Shown here: piece by piece, positions 29,382-37,691 of the stretch
How positions within the stretch are numbered: position 1 is the first letter of the stretch
Layout: each line of letters begins with the position of its first letter
Source: Segniliparus sp051660745
GTDB taxonomy: Bacteria > Actinomycetota > Actinomycetes > Mycobacteriales > Mycobacteriaceae
Direction of reading: 5' to 3'
Length of the DNA: 64,000 bases
Assembly: GCF_051660745.1 (NCBI RefSeq)
Contig: NZ_JBOFQF010000017.1
Location: forward strand, 1-64,000
The notes under the pieces: model-generated
The model's database searches: none
Told to the model about the DNA's origin: nothing
Seen by the model: only the letters and a program-made list of their open reading frames with translations
Made by a program: the position numbers and the translations under genes

Positions 29382-30683
29382 ATGAATGTGGTTCCGCCGA
29401 GCGGGCCGTACCGGCGACGGCTGTCTGCCATTGAAGAAGAAGAATTCGTGCGCGAGCCGCAGATGACCGTCGGGTGGCATTACTCGGTGCGCGGCGAGTT
29501 GGACCACGAAGCTTTGGTGGCGGCGTTCACGGCGCTGCGCCGCGAGTATCCGGACGCAGCAGGCCGGATCGAAGCGGTGGACGACGGATTCGACCTTGTC
29601 GTCGACGGCCCGGAGGCCTCGGCGGCGGCGTTCGTGCGGATCGCCCAGACCGGCGACGACCCCGTTCTGAACCTCGATGAGACGTTGAGCGTGCTCGACG
29701 TGGTCTCTGACGGGGACCGGCACGTCGTGACCTTCCGGTGCAATCACGCGATCGCCGACGGCACCCGCCTCGCGGTCCTGGTCGCCCGGCTGTGGTCTCT
29801 CTACACGCAAGCGGCGCAAACGGGGTCGGTCGGCGAGATCTCGGCGGCCGGTATGCCGATCCCGCCCCATGAGGTGTTCGCCAGCCGGGGGATCGTCCGG
29901 GGCCCGAGCGACGGGTCGGAACGGCTGGCCGGGGTGCGGTGGCACGGGGCGTGGCCGACTGCGGACGAGATCCCAACGGGGGAGCTCAGGGTGCTGTCCA
30001 AATGCTTCCAGCTCGCTCCGGATGTCTTCGCAGGGCTGCGCATGGTCGCGAAGCAGTCCAACTGCACGCTCCACGGGCTCCTTGTCGGGGCCGCCGCGAT
30101 TGTCGAGCGCGAGCTGTTCACCGGCCTCGCCGACGATGAGCCTGCGCCGCTCGGGTTCGGCTCGTTCGTGGACTTGCGCTTGCGGATGGCCCCGCCGGTC
30201 GGCGCGGCCGAGGTGACGAACTGTATGACTGTGTCGTACGCCCGCCTCGATGTGGCGGTCGACAGCGACCCGGTGGAGCTGGGCCGTTTCGCGGCCGAAC
30301 AGCTCGCCGCCGATATCGCGGACGAGCTCCTGCAGCAAGCGCCGCTCCACCCCCCGTCCGCCGCGTTCGGCGAGCCGTGGACGGTGGTCAACTACCTGAG
30401 GTCGGCGCCTCCGGCCGAGTTGCCTGCCGCTTTGACCCTTGAAGACACCGTGCTCGTGTTCGAGAAGGGCCTGAACCAGATCAGGGGCGCCGTCGCGGCT
30501 GTGCAGGGCGGAGCCCCGACGCCGTCCTTGCCGGTGCGGATGTACGTGGTGTACTCCGTCGTCGACAGGCTGACCGTCCAGGTGCTGGACACGCCGGGCT
30601 TCATCCCGCAGGAGGTCCGTGACCGAATGGACGGACGTTTCGCCGAGCTGCTCACCGGCATAGCGCGCCGCGCCGAGGCCTGA
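29382..30683 (+). CDS. PapA5-like acyltransferase 3
   Basis: The 433-residue protein is the third PapA5-like member, most like the first (shared RRRLSAIE, FTALRREYPD.AGRIE, DDGFDLVVDGP and PLGFGSFVDLRLRMAPPVGAAEVTN patterns, given here as separate motifs). Its catalytic motif HAIADG spans His122 to Gly127. AGGAGGG stands properly before the ATG at 29382. It lies 39 bp after the glycosyltransferase gene, so the glycosyl product is a plausible acceptor. The close similarity to copy 1 suggests a recent duplication separated by the glycosyltransferase gene. Confidence 0.86.
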   Translation: MNVVPPSGPYRRRLSAIEEEEFVREPQMTVGWHYSVRGELDHEALVAAFTALRREYPDAAGRIEAVDDGFDLVVDGPEASAAAFVRIAQTGDDPVLNLDETLSVLDVVSDGDRHVVTFRCNHAIADGTRLAVLVARLWSLYTQAAQTGSVGEISAAGMPIPPHEVFASRGIVRGPSDGSERLAGVRWHGAWPTADEIPTGELRVLSKCFQLAPDVFAGLRMVAKQSNCTLHGLLVGAAAIVERELFTGLADDEPAPLGFGSFVDLRLRMAPPVGAAEVTNCMTVSYARLDVAVDSDPVELGRFAAEQLAADIADELLQQAPLHPPSAAFGEPWTVVNYLRSAPPAELPAALTLEDTVLVFEKGLNQIRGAVAAVQGGAPTPSLPVRMYVVYSVVDRLTVQVLDTPGFIPQEVRDRMDGRFAELLTGIARRAEA

Positions 30684-30698
30684 CCCCGCGCGGGCCGC

Positions 30699-32063
30699 TC
30701 ACCAAACAGGTGTCGGTTTCAGGCCGAAACGCGCGCTCTCCGCGACGACGATCTCCTGGAGCTCTTCGGGGGAGAGCGGGCTCGCCGGGCTGCTGTGCTG
30801 CACGATGATGAAGACGGCTTCGGGAGTGCTCGCGAAGAAGGCCCCCATGGCCGGGGGGAGCTTCCGCCATGCGTCCTCGGGCACATTGAACCATTCCACA
30901 CGCGGGATGTAGGTCGAGGCGGTGCGCCCGCCGATGCGCAGGAGGTCCGGAGGCACGACGCCGATGTTCGACACGACGCACGGCGGCGGGGGGGCCGCGG
31001 CCACCATCCTGCGGAGCAGCCAGGTGGGCGCGAAATACGCTATCTGCAGCACGGATTCGAGGATCTTACGGTCCTTGTCCTGGAGCTGGGCCAGTGCGAG
31101 TTTCGTCGCTTTCCGTGTCTCGGACAGGTCCGCGCCGGACGTGTCGATCGGCTTCGTCAGCACCGTCGCGCTCGCGAGCAGATTGGCGCGGGCGTCCCCG
31201 GACGCGAGGTCTCGTTCTGAGACGGACAGGTCGACCGGGACGACGCCTGTGCCGACGACGCAGCCCGTCGCCCGCGCCAACTGGCCGCCCAAGGCGACTG
31301 CCAGAGTGTTCTCTGTGCCGCCCCGCGTCGTCGCAGCCTGCGACCATTCGTCCCGGTGGAACTGCAGCGCCGTCGACGTTGGCTGGAAGACACCGCTCTC
31401 CCCGGGCGCGGGCGGACGTGCCGCTCGGGGCTGTTCCGGCGCGGGCTTCGCCTGTCGGGCCCTGATCAGGAGGAAGACCAGCACCTGGGCGAGCCCGACG
31501 AGCACGGTCCAGAGCCGGGCGAAGGCGTCCTTGACGTCGTCCCACAGGCTCGGCGGGCCCGCCTCGTCGACAGGCAGGCAGCCGATGTCCGTGCCGGCCA
31601 ACGCGGCTCTGACCGCGAGCAGTTCCCCCATGCCATCGGCGACCGCGTGGAGCCAGACGAGCGAGAGCAGCGTCCCGCCTTCTTCGGTCGCCGCCATGCT
31701 GAGGCCCCATCCCGGGCCATGCTCGACATCGAGCCGGGCCGTTGCGAGCTGCTCTTGGAACCACTGCTGGCGATCGGTTCGCGCGACGGCGCCCTCGCTG
31801 ATCACCAGGTCCCCTGGCACGGTGGAACGCGCCCAGGTCGGTCGCGCGCCCAACACTCGTGGGCGGACGATGACCCTGTTCAGCGGGCCCTTCGACAGTC
31901 CCGCGCGCAGCTGCTCGACCGCTTCCGTCGGCAGCGCCTCGTCGAACTGCCACACGACCTGGCAGCGGAACGACACGCCGAGCGACCACGAGGCCCTGGC
32001 GAACATGTAGTCCGCGAACGTCGCTCGGTTCGCCTCGGCCGAGGCGGCCACAGTCCCAGGCAT
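30699..32063 (-). CDS. HxxxDG acyltransferase-like protein with internal hydrophobic segment
   Basis: The 454-residue protein has one HAVADG motif (His139 to Gly144) and a later VVPVDLSV and CVVSNIG.VPPDLLR arrangement typical of the condensation/WS-DGAT superfamily, but it differs clearly from the three PapA5-like neighbours. Between the two lobes, residues about 183-200 (LWTVLVGLAQVLVFLLI) form a hydrophobic segment with basic residues after it, so it may be membrane-bound. I chose ATG 32063 because GAGGTGG precedes it; a GTG at 32078 is less well placed. It converges on acyltransferase 3 with 15 bp between the stops. Acyl acceptor unknown. Confidence 0.75.
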   Translation of the reverse strand: MPGTVAASAEANRATFADYMFARASWSLGVSFRCQVVWQFDEALPTEAVEQLRAGLSKGPLNRVIVRPRVLGARPTWARSTVPGDLVISEGAVARTDRQQWFQEQLATARLDVEHGPGWGLSMAATEEGGTLLSLVWLHAVADGMGELLAVRAALAGTDIGCLPVDEAGPPSLWDDVKDAFARLWTVLVGLAQVLVFLLIRARQAKPAPEQPRAARPPAPGESGVFQPTSTALQFHRDEWSQAATTRGGTENTLAVALGGQLARATGCVVGTGVVPVDLSVSERDLASGDARANLLASATVLTKPIDTSGADLSETRKATKLALAQLQDKDRKILESVLQIAYFAPTWLLRRMVAAAPPPPCVVSNIGVVPPDLLRIGGRTASTYIPRVEWFNVPEDAWRKLPPAMGAFFASTPEAVFIIVQHSSPASPLSPEELQEIVVAESARFGLKPTPVW

Positions 32064-32158
32064 GCGCAGCCACCTCACTATTGCTCTTGCGGAATTGTGT
32101 GCTGGGCAGACTATAACAACAAACCGCTGTTCCGGCGCTCGAACATCTCAGCGAGAGC

Positions 32159-33250
32159 TCACGTGGCCTTTGCCGCGAGGCCCGCGTGGCCTGCGACCAC
32201 GCAGGCGAGGTTGTGGCCGGACATGTACAAGCGGTCCGCAGCGCCGTCCCCGTCGCTGTCGTAGCTGACCGGGTAGTCGCCGTGGCTCGGCGGCGCCGCG
32301 TGGCGCAGCCCGTCGCCGGGCCCGAAGCCTTCGCTGGTGTCCAATGGCGTGACCCACGGCAGGAGCGACGGCTCGGCTCCGTAGATCTTCAGCCTGCGCA
32401 GGGCGAAGCGGTCGCGGATCTCGTCCGCGTCCGCCATCATGGCGTAGACGTGTCCCGAGGCCATGTTGAGCTGGCTCGCGCCGTCGCGCGCGCGGGCCAG
32501 AATGCCGGGCGAGCCGCAGAACACGGCGTCGTCCACCACGCCGGCCGGGGTCAGCCGCAAGGCGAAGGCTGTGACGAGCGAGCCGTACGAATGCCCGATC
32601 GCGGTGATGTGCGGGGCCGGTCTTCGCGCGGCGAGCTCGCGGTACAGCTGGCTCAGCGCGCCCGCGCGGGCGCGGGCGCGCCTCGTCGAGTACACGTCGA
32701 GCCTGCCGCGCAGCGGCGACCACCGATCCGGGCCGTCGAGGTTGGGGCTCTGATAGCCCAGCCAGATGATTGCCGCCACCGTCTCGGCGCGCGGACTGTG
32801 CCGCTCGACGATCTGTTCTGCGGAGCTTTTCAGGGCGCGCGCTTCGCTGACGAGTTTTTCGAGGGTCCACGCGACATCCGCGAAACGGCCCTCGGCCGGA
32901 GAGACCGCGACGTTCGCCCCTGGCGTTGTGACAGCCACGTGGTCTGCCGTGTCCGGATCCCCCAGCGCGATCGCTGCCATCGTCCGGTCTTCGGACCGGG
33001 CGTCGAGGAGGAGGAGCCGCGCGTCGAGGTTCTCGTCGAGGATGTCGGCGATCGCGGCGAGGTCGGCGAGTTTGCGCCGGACGAGCCAAAGCCGGGCGGC
33101 GCCGCGCCCGGCCCCGACGGGCAAAGCGTCCCGCTCGGCGACGAGGCGCAGACGCTCGTCCGCGGCATGGGCGCGGTTGGCCTGATCGCGCTCCGACATG
33201 CGGGGAGCTGGCGGGCCGGGGCTTTCGGGCATGCGTGGTTTTCCGGTCAT
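32159..33250 (-). CDS. DUF1023 alpha/beta hydrolase
   Basis: The 363-residue protein matches the actinobacterial DUF1023 hydrolases: DHVAVTTPGANVAV near 98-115, a nucleophile elbow AIGHSYGSLV near 210-220 with the Ser, and a terminal SGHNLACVVAGH with the catalytic His. It is followed by no gene on its strand within this cluster and is divergent from mmpS (106 bp). DUF1023 proteins are presumed lipid or ester hydrolases; M. tuberculosis members are secreted or cell-wall linked. No signal peptide is visible here, the N terminus being Pro/Arg-rich and charged. Confidence 0.85.
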   Translation of the reverse strand: MTGKPRMPESPGPPAPRMSERDQANRAHAADERLRLVAERDALPVGAGRGAARLWLVRRKLADLAAIADILDENLDARLLLLDARSEDRTMAAIALGDPDTADHVAVTTPGANVAVSPAEGRFADVAWTLEKLVSEARALKSSAEQIVERHSPRAETVAAIIWLGYQSPNLDGPDRWSPLRGRLDVYSTRRARARAGALSQLYRELAARRPAPHITAIGHSYGSLVTAFALRLTPAGVVDDAVFCGSPGILARARDGASQLNMASGHVYAMMADADEIRDRFALRRLKIYGAEPSLLPWVTPLDTSEGFGPGDGLRHAAPPSHGDYPVSYDSDGDGAADRLYMSGHNLACVVAGHAGLAAKAT

Positions 33251-33344
33251 GCGGGAGCCTTTCTGGCTGCATTTTTTTCTTTGTACCTGCGCAGTTGGTG
33301 TGATCGAGATTAAGCGAGCAGGTGTGGTGCGGATGCAGTAGGGT

Positions 33345-33350
33345 TAGCTT
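33345..33350 (+). promoter_or_regulatory. -10 box TAGCTT for a leaderless mmpS transcript
   Basis: TAGCTT (TANNNT) is followed by six bases and the ATG of mmpS, the layout of leaderless mycobacterial genes. No clear -35 box is visible. Confidence 0.4.
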
Positions 33351-33356
33351 TGGCTC

Positions 33357-33842
33357 ATGCGGAGACAGGAAGATTGGAGCTGGGTGCGGCGAACGAGGAA
33401 GCGCGGTCTCGCTGGTGTGCTCGTGCGAAAACTGTGGATCCCTGTCGTGGTGGTGATCGTTCTTCTTGTCGCAGGTGTGGCAGATATGCGATTGCACGGG
33501 GTGTTCGGGTCCGACCACAAGTACGCGAACGGCGGCCCATTGTTGGAGGAGCCGAGAAATCTCCACCCCAAGCACGTGCGCTACGAGGTTTTCGGCCCTG
33601 CGGGCTCGACAGTCGCCATCAACTATATGGACGAGAACGCCGACGCCAAGGGGGCGCACGTGACCTCCCTGCCATGGTCGGTCGAGTTCACCATGACGCC
33701 GCTCACCTCCGCGTTGAATGTTATGGCGCAGGGCGACAGCGCTGTCCTTGGCTGCCGTATCTATGTGAATGACGAGTTGAAAGACGAGTACGTGGCGAGA
33801 CTGCCCTTTGCGCAAACCTACTGCGAGGTGCGAAACGCATGA
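33357..33842 (+). CDS. MmpS family membrane accessory protein
   Basis: The 161-residue protein has a basic N terminus, one membrane segment (about 26-44, LWIPVVVVIVLLVAGV) and an extracytoplasmic beta domain with HVRYEVFGPAGSTVAINYMDENAD, the core MmpS pattern. MmpS proteins assist their MmpL partner in lipid or siderophore export. Two Cys (CRIYVN and TYCEV) may pair. Its stop overlaps the MmpL start as ATGA. Confidence 0.88.
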   Translation: MRRQEDWSWVRRTRKRGLAGVLVRKLWIPVVVVIVLLVAGVADMRLHGVFGSDHKYANGGPLLEEPRNLHPKHVRYEVFGPAGSTVAINYMDENADAKGAHVTSLPWSVEFTMTPLTSALNVMAQGDSAVLGCRIYVNDELKDEYVARLPFAQTYCEVRNA

Positions 33843-36676
33843 GCGAGACTTCTGCCAGGAGGCCGCTTTTGGGGCGGCTGACCCGGAGGCTTTGGCCGCT
33901 CGTCATTCTGCTCTGGCTGGCGCTGATCGCGGTGGCGAATGTCGCGTCCCCGCCCCTTGACGTGGTGGCGAAAGAGCGCGCGGTGTCCGTGTCGTCGGAC
34001 GACGCGCCCGCGCTGGTCGCGGCGAAGCACATCGGCCAGGTGTTCCACGAGTCCAACTCGGACAGCGCCATCATGATCATCGTGGAGTCCGACCGGCCGT
34101 TCAAGCTCGGCGACGAGGCGCACCAGTACTACGACAAGGTGCTGGCGCAATTGCGGCAGGACCACAAGCACATCCAGAACATCCGGGACTTCTGGAGCGA
34201 TCCGCTGATGGCGGACGGCGCGCAGAGCGACGACGACAAAGCCTCGTATGTCCAGGTGACGCTCGCAGGCAACCAGGGCGAGGCCCTCGCGAACGAGTCC
34301 GTGCAGGTGGTGCGGGACGTCTTGGCGAAGACTCCGCATCCGGCGTGGGTGCGCGGCTACCTCACCGGGGGCGCGGCGCTCGCCCAAGACGGGAACGCTT
34401 CCGCGACCGAGAGCGCCAAGAGGGTCGACCTGGTCACGGTCGTCGTGCTGCTGCTGATTCTGATCGTCACCTACCGGTCGATCGTCGTCCTCGGGCTCCT
34501 GTTCGTGATGGTCGGTTTCGCGGTGGCCGCCGCCCAAGGCGCGGTCGCGTGTCTCGGGCACTACCACCTCATCGGGCTTTCGTCGACTGCGACGGCGATG
34601 GTCACAGCCCTGACCATTGCTGTGGGAACGGATTACGCGATCTTCCTCATCGGCCGGTACCAAACGGCGCGCAGGGTGGGCGAAGACCGGGAACGCGCCT
34701 TCTACACCATGGTCCGGAGCGTCGCCCATGTGATCCTCGGCTCCGGTTTGACCGTCGCGGGCTCGCTCTACTGCCTCAGCTTCGCGCGCCTCCCTGTGTT
34801 CAAAACGATCGCCGCTCCCAGCGCTGTCGCCGTGCTCGTCTCGATCGCGGTCTCCTTGACCCTCGGGCCCGCTGTGATCGCGGCAGGCACCCGTTTCGGG
34901 GCCTTCGAGCCGAAAGGCGACGCCAACACCCGCGCCTGGCGGCGGGTGGGCACCGTGGTCGTCCGTTGGCCCGTGCCAGTCCTGATCGCGTCCTGCGCGA
35001 TCGCCCTCGTGGGCCTCCTCGCGCTGATCAACTACCGTCCCAGCTACGACGACCGCAGCTTCATGCCGCAGAACACGCCCGCGAATATGGGCTACAAGAT
35101 CGCGGACAAGCATTTCTCCATCAGCCGGATGAGCCCCGAGACGCTCATGGTCCAGACGAACCACGACATGCGCAACCCCGCCGACATGCTTGTGCTCGAA
35201 AGGATCGCCAAGAGCGTCTACCACCTCCCCGGCATCGCCCGCGTGCAAGCCATCACCAGGCCAGGGGGGACCACTCCCATGGCGCACACGTCGCTCCCAT
35301 ACGGGATCAGCATGCAGGATCCCACGTCGATGGAGAGCCTCGAGTATCAGAAAGCCCGGCTGGCCGACTCGAAGAAGATGCTCGACATGATGGACTTCCA
35401 GATCAAGAACATGGAGGACATGTACGCCATCCAGAAGCGAATGGCGGATATCTCCCATATGGTCGCCACGAAGGATATGCCAGATTCGCTCCAGACCATG
35501 AAGGACGCCGAGGACAAGGCGTCCGTCATGGAGGATTACATCCGTATGGAGCGCAATATCTTCTACTGGATCGGCAGCGACTGCTACGACTGGTCCTGGT
35601 GTTGGGCCCTGCGCAATTCGATGGACTCGATGGACAGCATCTCCACGTCGATCGACCAGTTCGAGACGTCGTTCGACCGGACGAAGCAATTGGACGTGCT
35701 CACCACCCAGATGCTGACGATGACGCCGCCGATGATCGCGCTGATGAAAACGCAGCGCTCGCTCACGCAAGCCCAGTACAGCACGCAGCAGGGGCAGTTG
35801 CGGCAGAAGGAGCTCTCGCTGAAGAACGCGGGCGTGATGGGGAAGGCGTACGACGCCGCCCATATCGACGATTCCTTCTATATCGGCCCGGAGGCCCTGG
35901 AGAGCCCGGATTTCCAGAAAGCGCTCAAGACATTCCTCTCCCCAGACGGAAAAGCCGCTCGCTTCTACATCACGCACGACGGGGAGCCGATGTCTGTCGA
36001 GGGGATGTCGCGGATCCCCCTCATCCAGGCCACAACGCATGACGCCGTCAAGGGGACCCCGCTCGAAGGGTCGAGGATCTTCATCACCGGTTCGGCGAGC
36101 ATGGTGAAAGACATGCGGGACGGGATCATATACGATCTCATGATCGCGGTCGTGTCCTCGCTGAGCCTCATCTTGATCATCATGCTTGTCCTGATGCGGA
36201 GCTTGGTCGCGGCGATCATCATCGTCGGAACGGTCACCCTCTCGCTCGGCGCCTCCTTCGGGCTGTCCGTGCTCATCTGGCAGGACATCCTGGGCATGCC
36301 CCTGCACTGGACCGTGCCCGTGGTGTCGATCATCATCATGCTGGCCGTCGGCTCCGACTACAACCTGCTTTTCGTCTCGCGGCTCAGAGAGGAAATGCAC
36401 GCCGGGCTGAACACGGGCATCATCCGTGCGATGGGCGCGACGGGGAGCATGGAGACCGCAGCGGGCCTCGTGTTCGCCTTCACCATGGGGGCGTTGATCG
36501 TCAGCGACCTGCGCAGCATCGGCCAGCTCGGAACGGCTATCTGCCTCGGCATCCTCTTCGACTCGTTCCTCGTGCGAGCGTTCATGACGCCGTCCATCGC
36601 CGCGGTCCTCGGACGTTGGTTCTGGTGGCCGCAGAACGTCCGCTCTCGTCCGCTGCGCCGAAAGGCGGCCCTCTAA
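33839..36676 (+). CDS. MmpL family RND lipid transporter
   Basis: The 945-residue inner-membrane transporter has the MmpL layout: TM1, periplasmic domain, TM2-6, a second large periplasmic domain, TM7-12. The proton-relay Asp-Tyr pairs are in VGTDYAIFLIGRY (TM4) and VGSDYNLLFVSRLREE (TM10). The second periplasmic domain has a long Met-rich coiled-coil (KMLDMMDFQIKNMEDMYAIQ region, residues about 515-560) with a tip containing CYDWSWC, like the disulfide-bridged hairpin of the MmpL4/MmpL5 group. It presumably exports the product of the acyltransferase/glycosyltransferase genes upstream; siderophore export is the alternative given the MmpL4/5 resemblance. Confidence 0.92.
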   Translation: MSETSARRPLLGRLTRRLWPLVILLWLALIAVANVASPPLDVVAKERAVSVSSDDAPALVAAKHIGQVFHESNSDSAIMIIVESDRPFKLGDEAHQYYDKVLAQLRQDHKHIQNIRDFWSDPLMADGAQSDDDKASYVQVTLAGNQGEALANESVQVVRDVLAKTPHPAWVRGYLTGGAALAQDGNASATESAKRVDLVTVVVLLLILIVTYRSIVVLGLLFVMVGFAVAAAQGAVACLGHYHLIGLSSTATAMVTALTIAVGTDYAIFLIGRYQTARRVGEDRERAFYTMVRSVAHVILGSGLTVAGSLYCLSFARLPVFKTIAAPSAVAVLVSIAVSLTLGPAVIAAGTRFGAFEPKGDANTRAWRRVGTVVVRWPVPVLIASCAIALVGLLALINYRPSYDDRSFMPQNTPANMGYKIADKHFSISRMSPETLMVQTNHDMRNPADMLVLERIAKSVYHLPGIARVQAITRPGGTTPMAHTSLPYGISMQDPTSMESLEYQKARLADSKKMLDMMDFQIKNMEDMYAIQKRMADISHMVATKDMPDSLQTMKDAEDKASVMEDYIRMERNIFYWIGSDCYDWSWCWALRNSMDSMDSISTSIDQFETSFDRTKQLDVLTTQMLTMTPPMIALMKTQRSLTQAQYSTQQGQLRQKELSLKNAGVMGKAYDAAHIDDSFYIGPEALESPDFQKALKTFLSPDGKAARFYITHDGEPMSVEGMSRIPLIQATTHDAVKGTPLEGSRIFITGSASMVKDMRDGIIYDLMIAVVSSLSLILIIMLVLMRSLVAAIIIVGTVTLSLGASFGLSVLIWQDILGMPLHWTVPVVSIIIMLAVGSDYNLLFVSRLREEMHAGLNTGIIRAMGATGSMETAAGLVFAFTMGALIVSDLRSIGQLGTAICLGILFDSFLVRAFMTPSIAAVLGRWFWWPQNVRSRPLRRKAAL

Positions 36677-36711
36677 GGGGACGAAGCCGTCAACGCGAAG
36701 GCTGCTCGGTC

Positions 36712-37209
36712 TCACCAATCCCAGACCGAGGGGTTGTCCTTCGGCTCTTCCGCGCATTGCTCCGTCATCCGTCGGGCGATGGCGTGGTTGCTGAAAAAAA
36801 TCTTCGCGTGGTCCGCGTACATGAGGTCGGTCGGGTCGCCGAAGGTGCCTGCGATCCGCTCGGACACGTCCCGACGCGGTCCTCGGACTCCCGGGGCGAG
36901 CGAGAAGAACGCCCTGGCCCAGACTTGCGCGGACAGCTGCACTTCGGGGCTGTGGACTTTGTACTCCGTCATCCACCGGGAGAACTCCCGTGGGTCGGTC
37001 CGTTTCACCACGGCCAGCATTTGGTCCGGGGTGCAGGTCGTCAGCAGCATCAGTTTCGGCACCGGGTACTGGTCCGTGGAGTGGAAGTAGCCGTCCGACC
37101 AATCGGCGTCGGGATCGGCTGCGGCGACGCCGACGGGCGCCAACCCGACTGCGAGGAGCGCTGCAAGGCCTGCGCGAAGAACGGCGGCACGACATGATTG
37201 AGAAGGCAT
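36712..37209 (-). CDS. Small secreted protein, mycobacterial type, unknown function
   Basis: The 165-residue product starts at ATG 37209; the frame continues upstream but reads as low-complexity Arg-rich shadow of another gene. A signal peptide (about 9-31, LRAGLAALLAVGLAPVGVAAA) precedes a mature domain with LMLLTTCTPDQMLAVVKRTDP and two Cys (LTTCTPD, EQCAEE). Mycobacterial secreted proteins with a TTC..DQ..A pattern exist (a DUF5078-like group), but I cannot confirm membership. It converges on mmpL with 35 bp between the stops. Confidence 0.7.
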   Translation of the reverse strand: MPSQSCRAAVLRAGLAALLAVGLAPVGVAAADPDADWSDGYFHSTDQYPVPKLMLLTTCTPDQMLAVVKRTDPREFSRWMTEYKVHSPEVQLSAQVWARAFFSLAPGVRGPRRDVSERIAGTFGDPTDLMYADHAKIFFSNHAIARRMTEQCAEEPKDNPSVWDW

Positions 37210-37334
37210 GGGGATATTATGCCGAAAAACCCTGACCGCGTCTAGGGATAGATTGCCGCCCCTGCCTGCGAAAACAGGGTGAATTCCCTGTGCGTCGCGC
37301 CACTTCTCGCAGGTTTGCTGGCGTTGGAGCTTCC

Positions 37335-37625
37335 TCAGTCGCCGCTGCTGCTGTCCGAGTTGTCCCCGTCGTCGTCGTTGCCGCTGCCGTCGTCGGGCAC
37401 GCCGAACGCGAACGCGGAGTCCGGGAGCACGATGCCGCCGACGTCCACGTACACGTCGCCGTGGGTCGTGTGGACCATGCCGCCGCCCCAGGGGCACGCG
37501 TACGCTTTGCCGTCCTGGGCGTCGAGGTAGATCCCGTGGAAGCACGAGTCGGCCGATGCGGTCGGACAAGCGCCGAACGCTGTCAACGAGATTGCCGCTG
37601 TGAAGAGAAAGCAGAGCTTGCGCAC
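37335..37625 (-). CDS. Small secreted acidic protein, unknown function
   Basis: The 96-residue protein starts with GTG at 37625. A signal peptide (about 3-25, ending TASA) leads to a short mature part with two Cys (DSCFHG, YACPWGG), a hydrophobic strand GDVYVDVGGIVLPDS, and an Asp/Ser/Gly tail (about 77-96). No family recognised. The tail codons are a purine/pyrimidine-skewed repeat, which makes the antisense strand look open as well. Nearby genes give no functional hint. Confidence 0.6.
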   Translation of the reverse strand: MRKLCFLFTAAISLTAFGACPTASADSCFHGIYLDAQDGKAYACPWGGGMVHTTHGDVYVDVGGIVLPDSAFAFGVPDDGSGNDDDGDNSDSSSGD

Positions 37626-37691
37626 GTCCCCATGCTATATGGGCGACAGCGGCGGCGCGAGCGAAGCCGCGACGGGGTTTGGCGCAGTCTG

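Noticed and set aside
33818..37195. An 1125-codon frame antisense to the MmpL gene, and similar long frames opposite fadB and the ribosomal genes
   Set aside because: Same GC-driven shadow effect; compositions are low-complexity and no motif is present.
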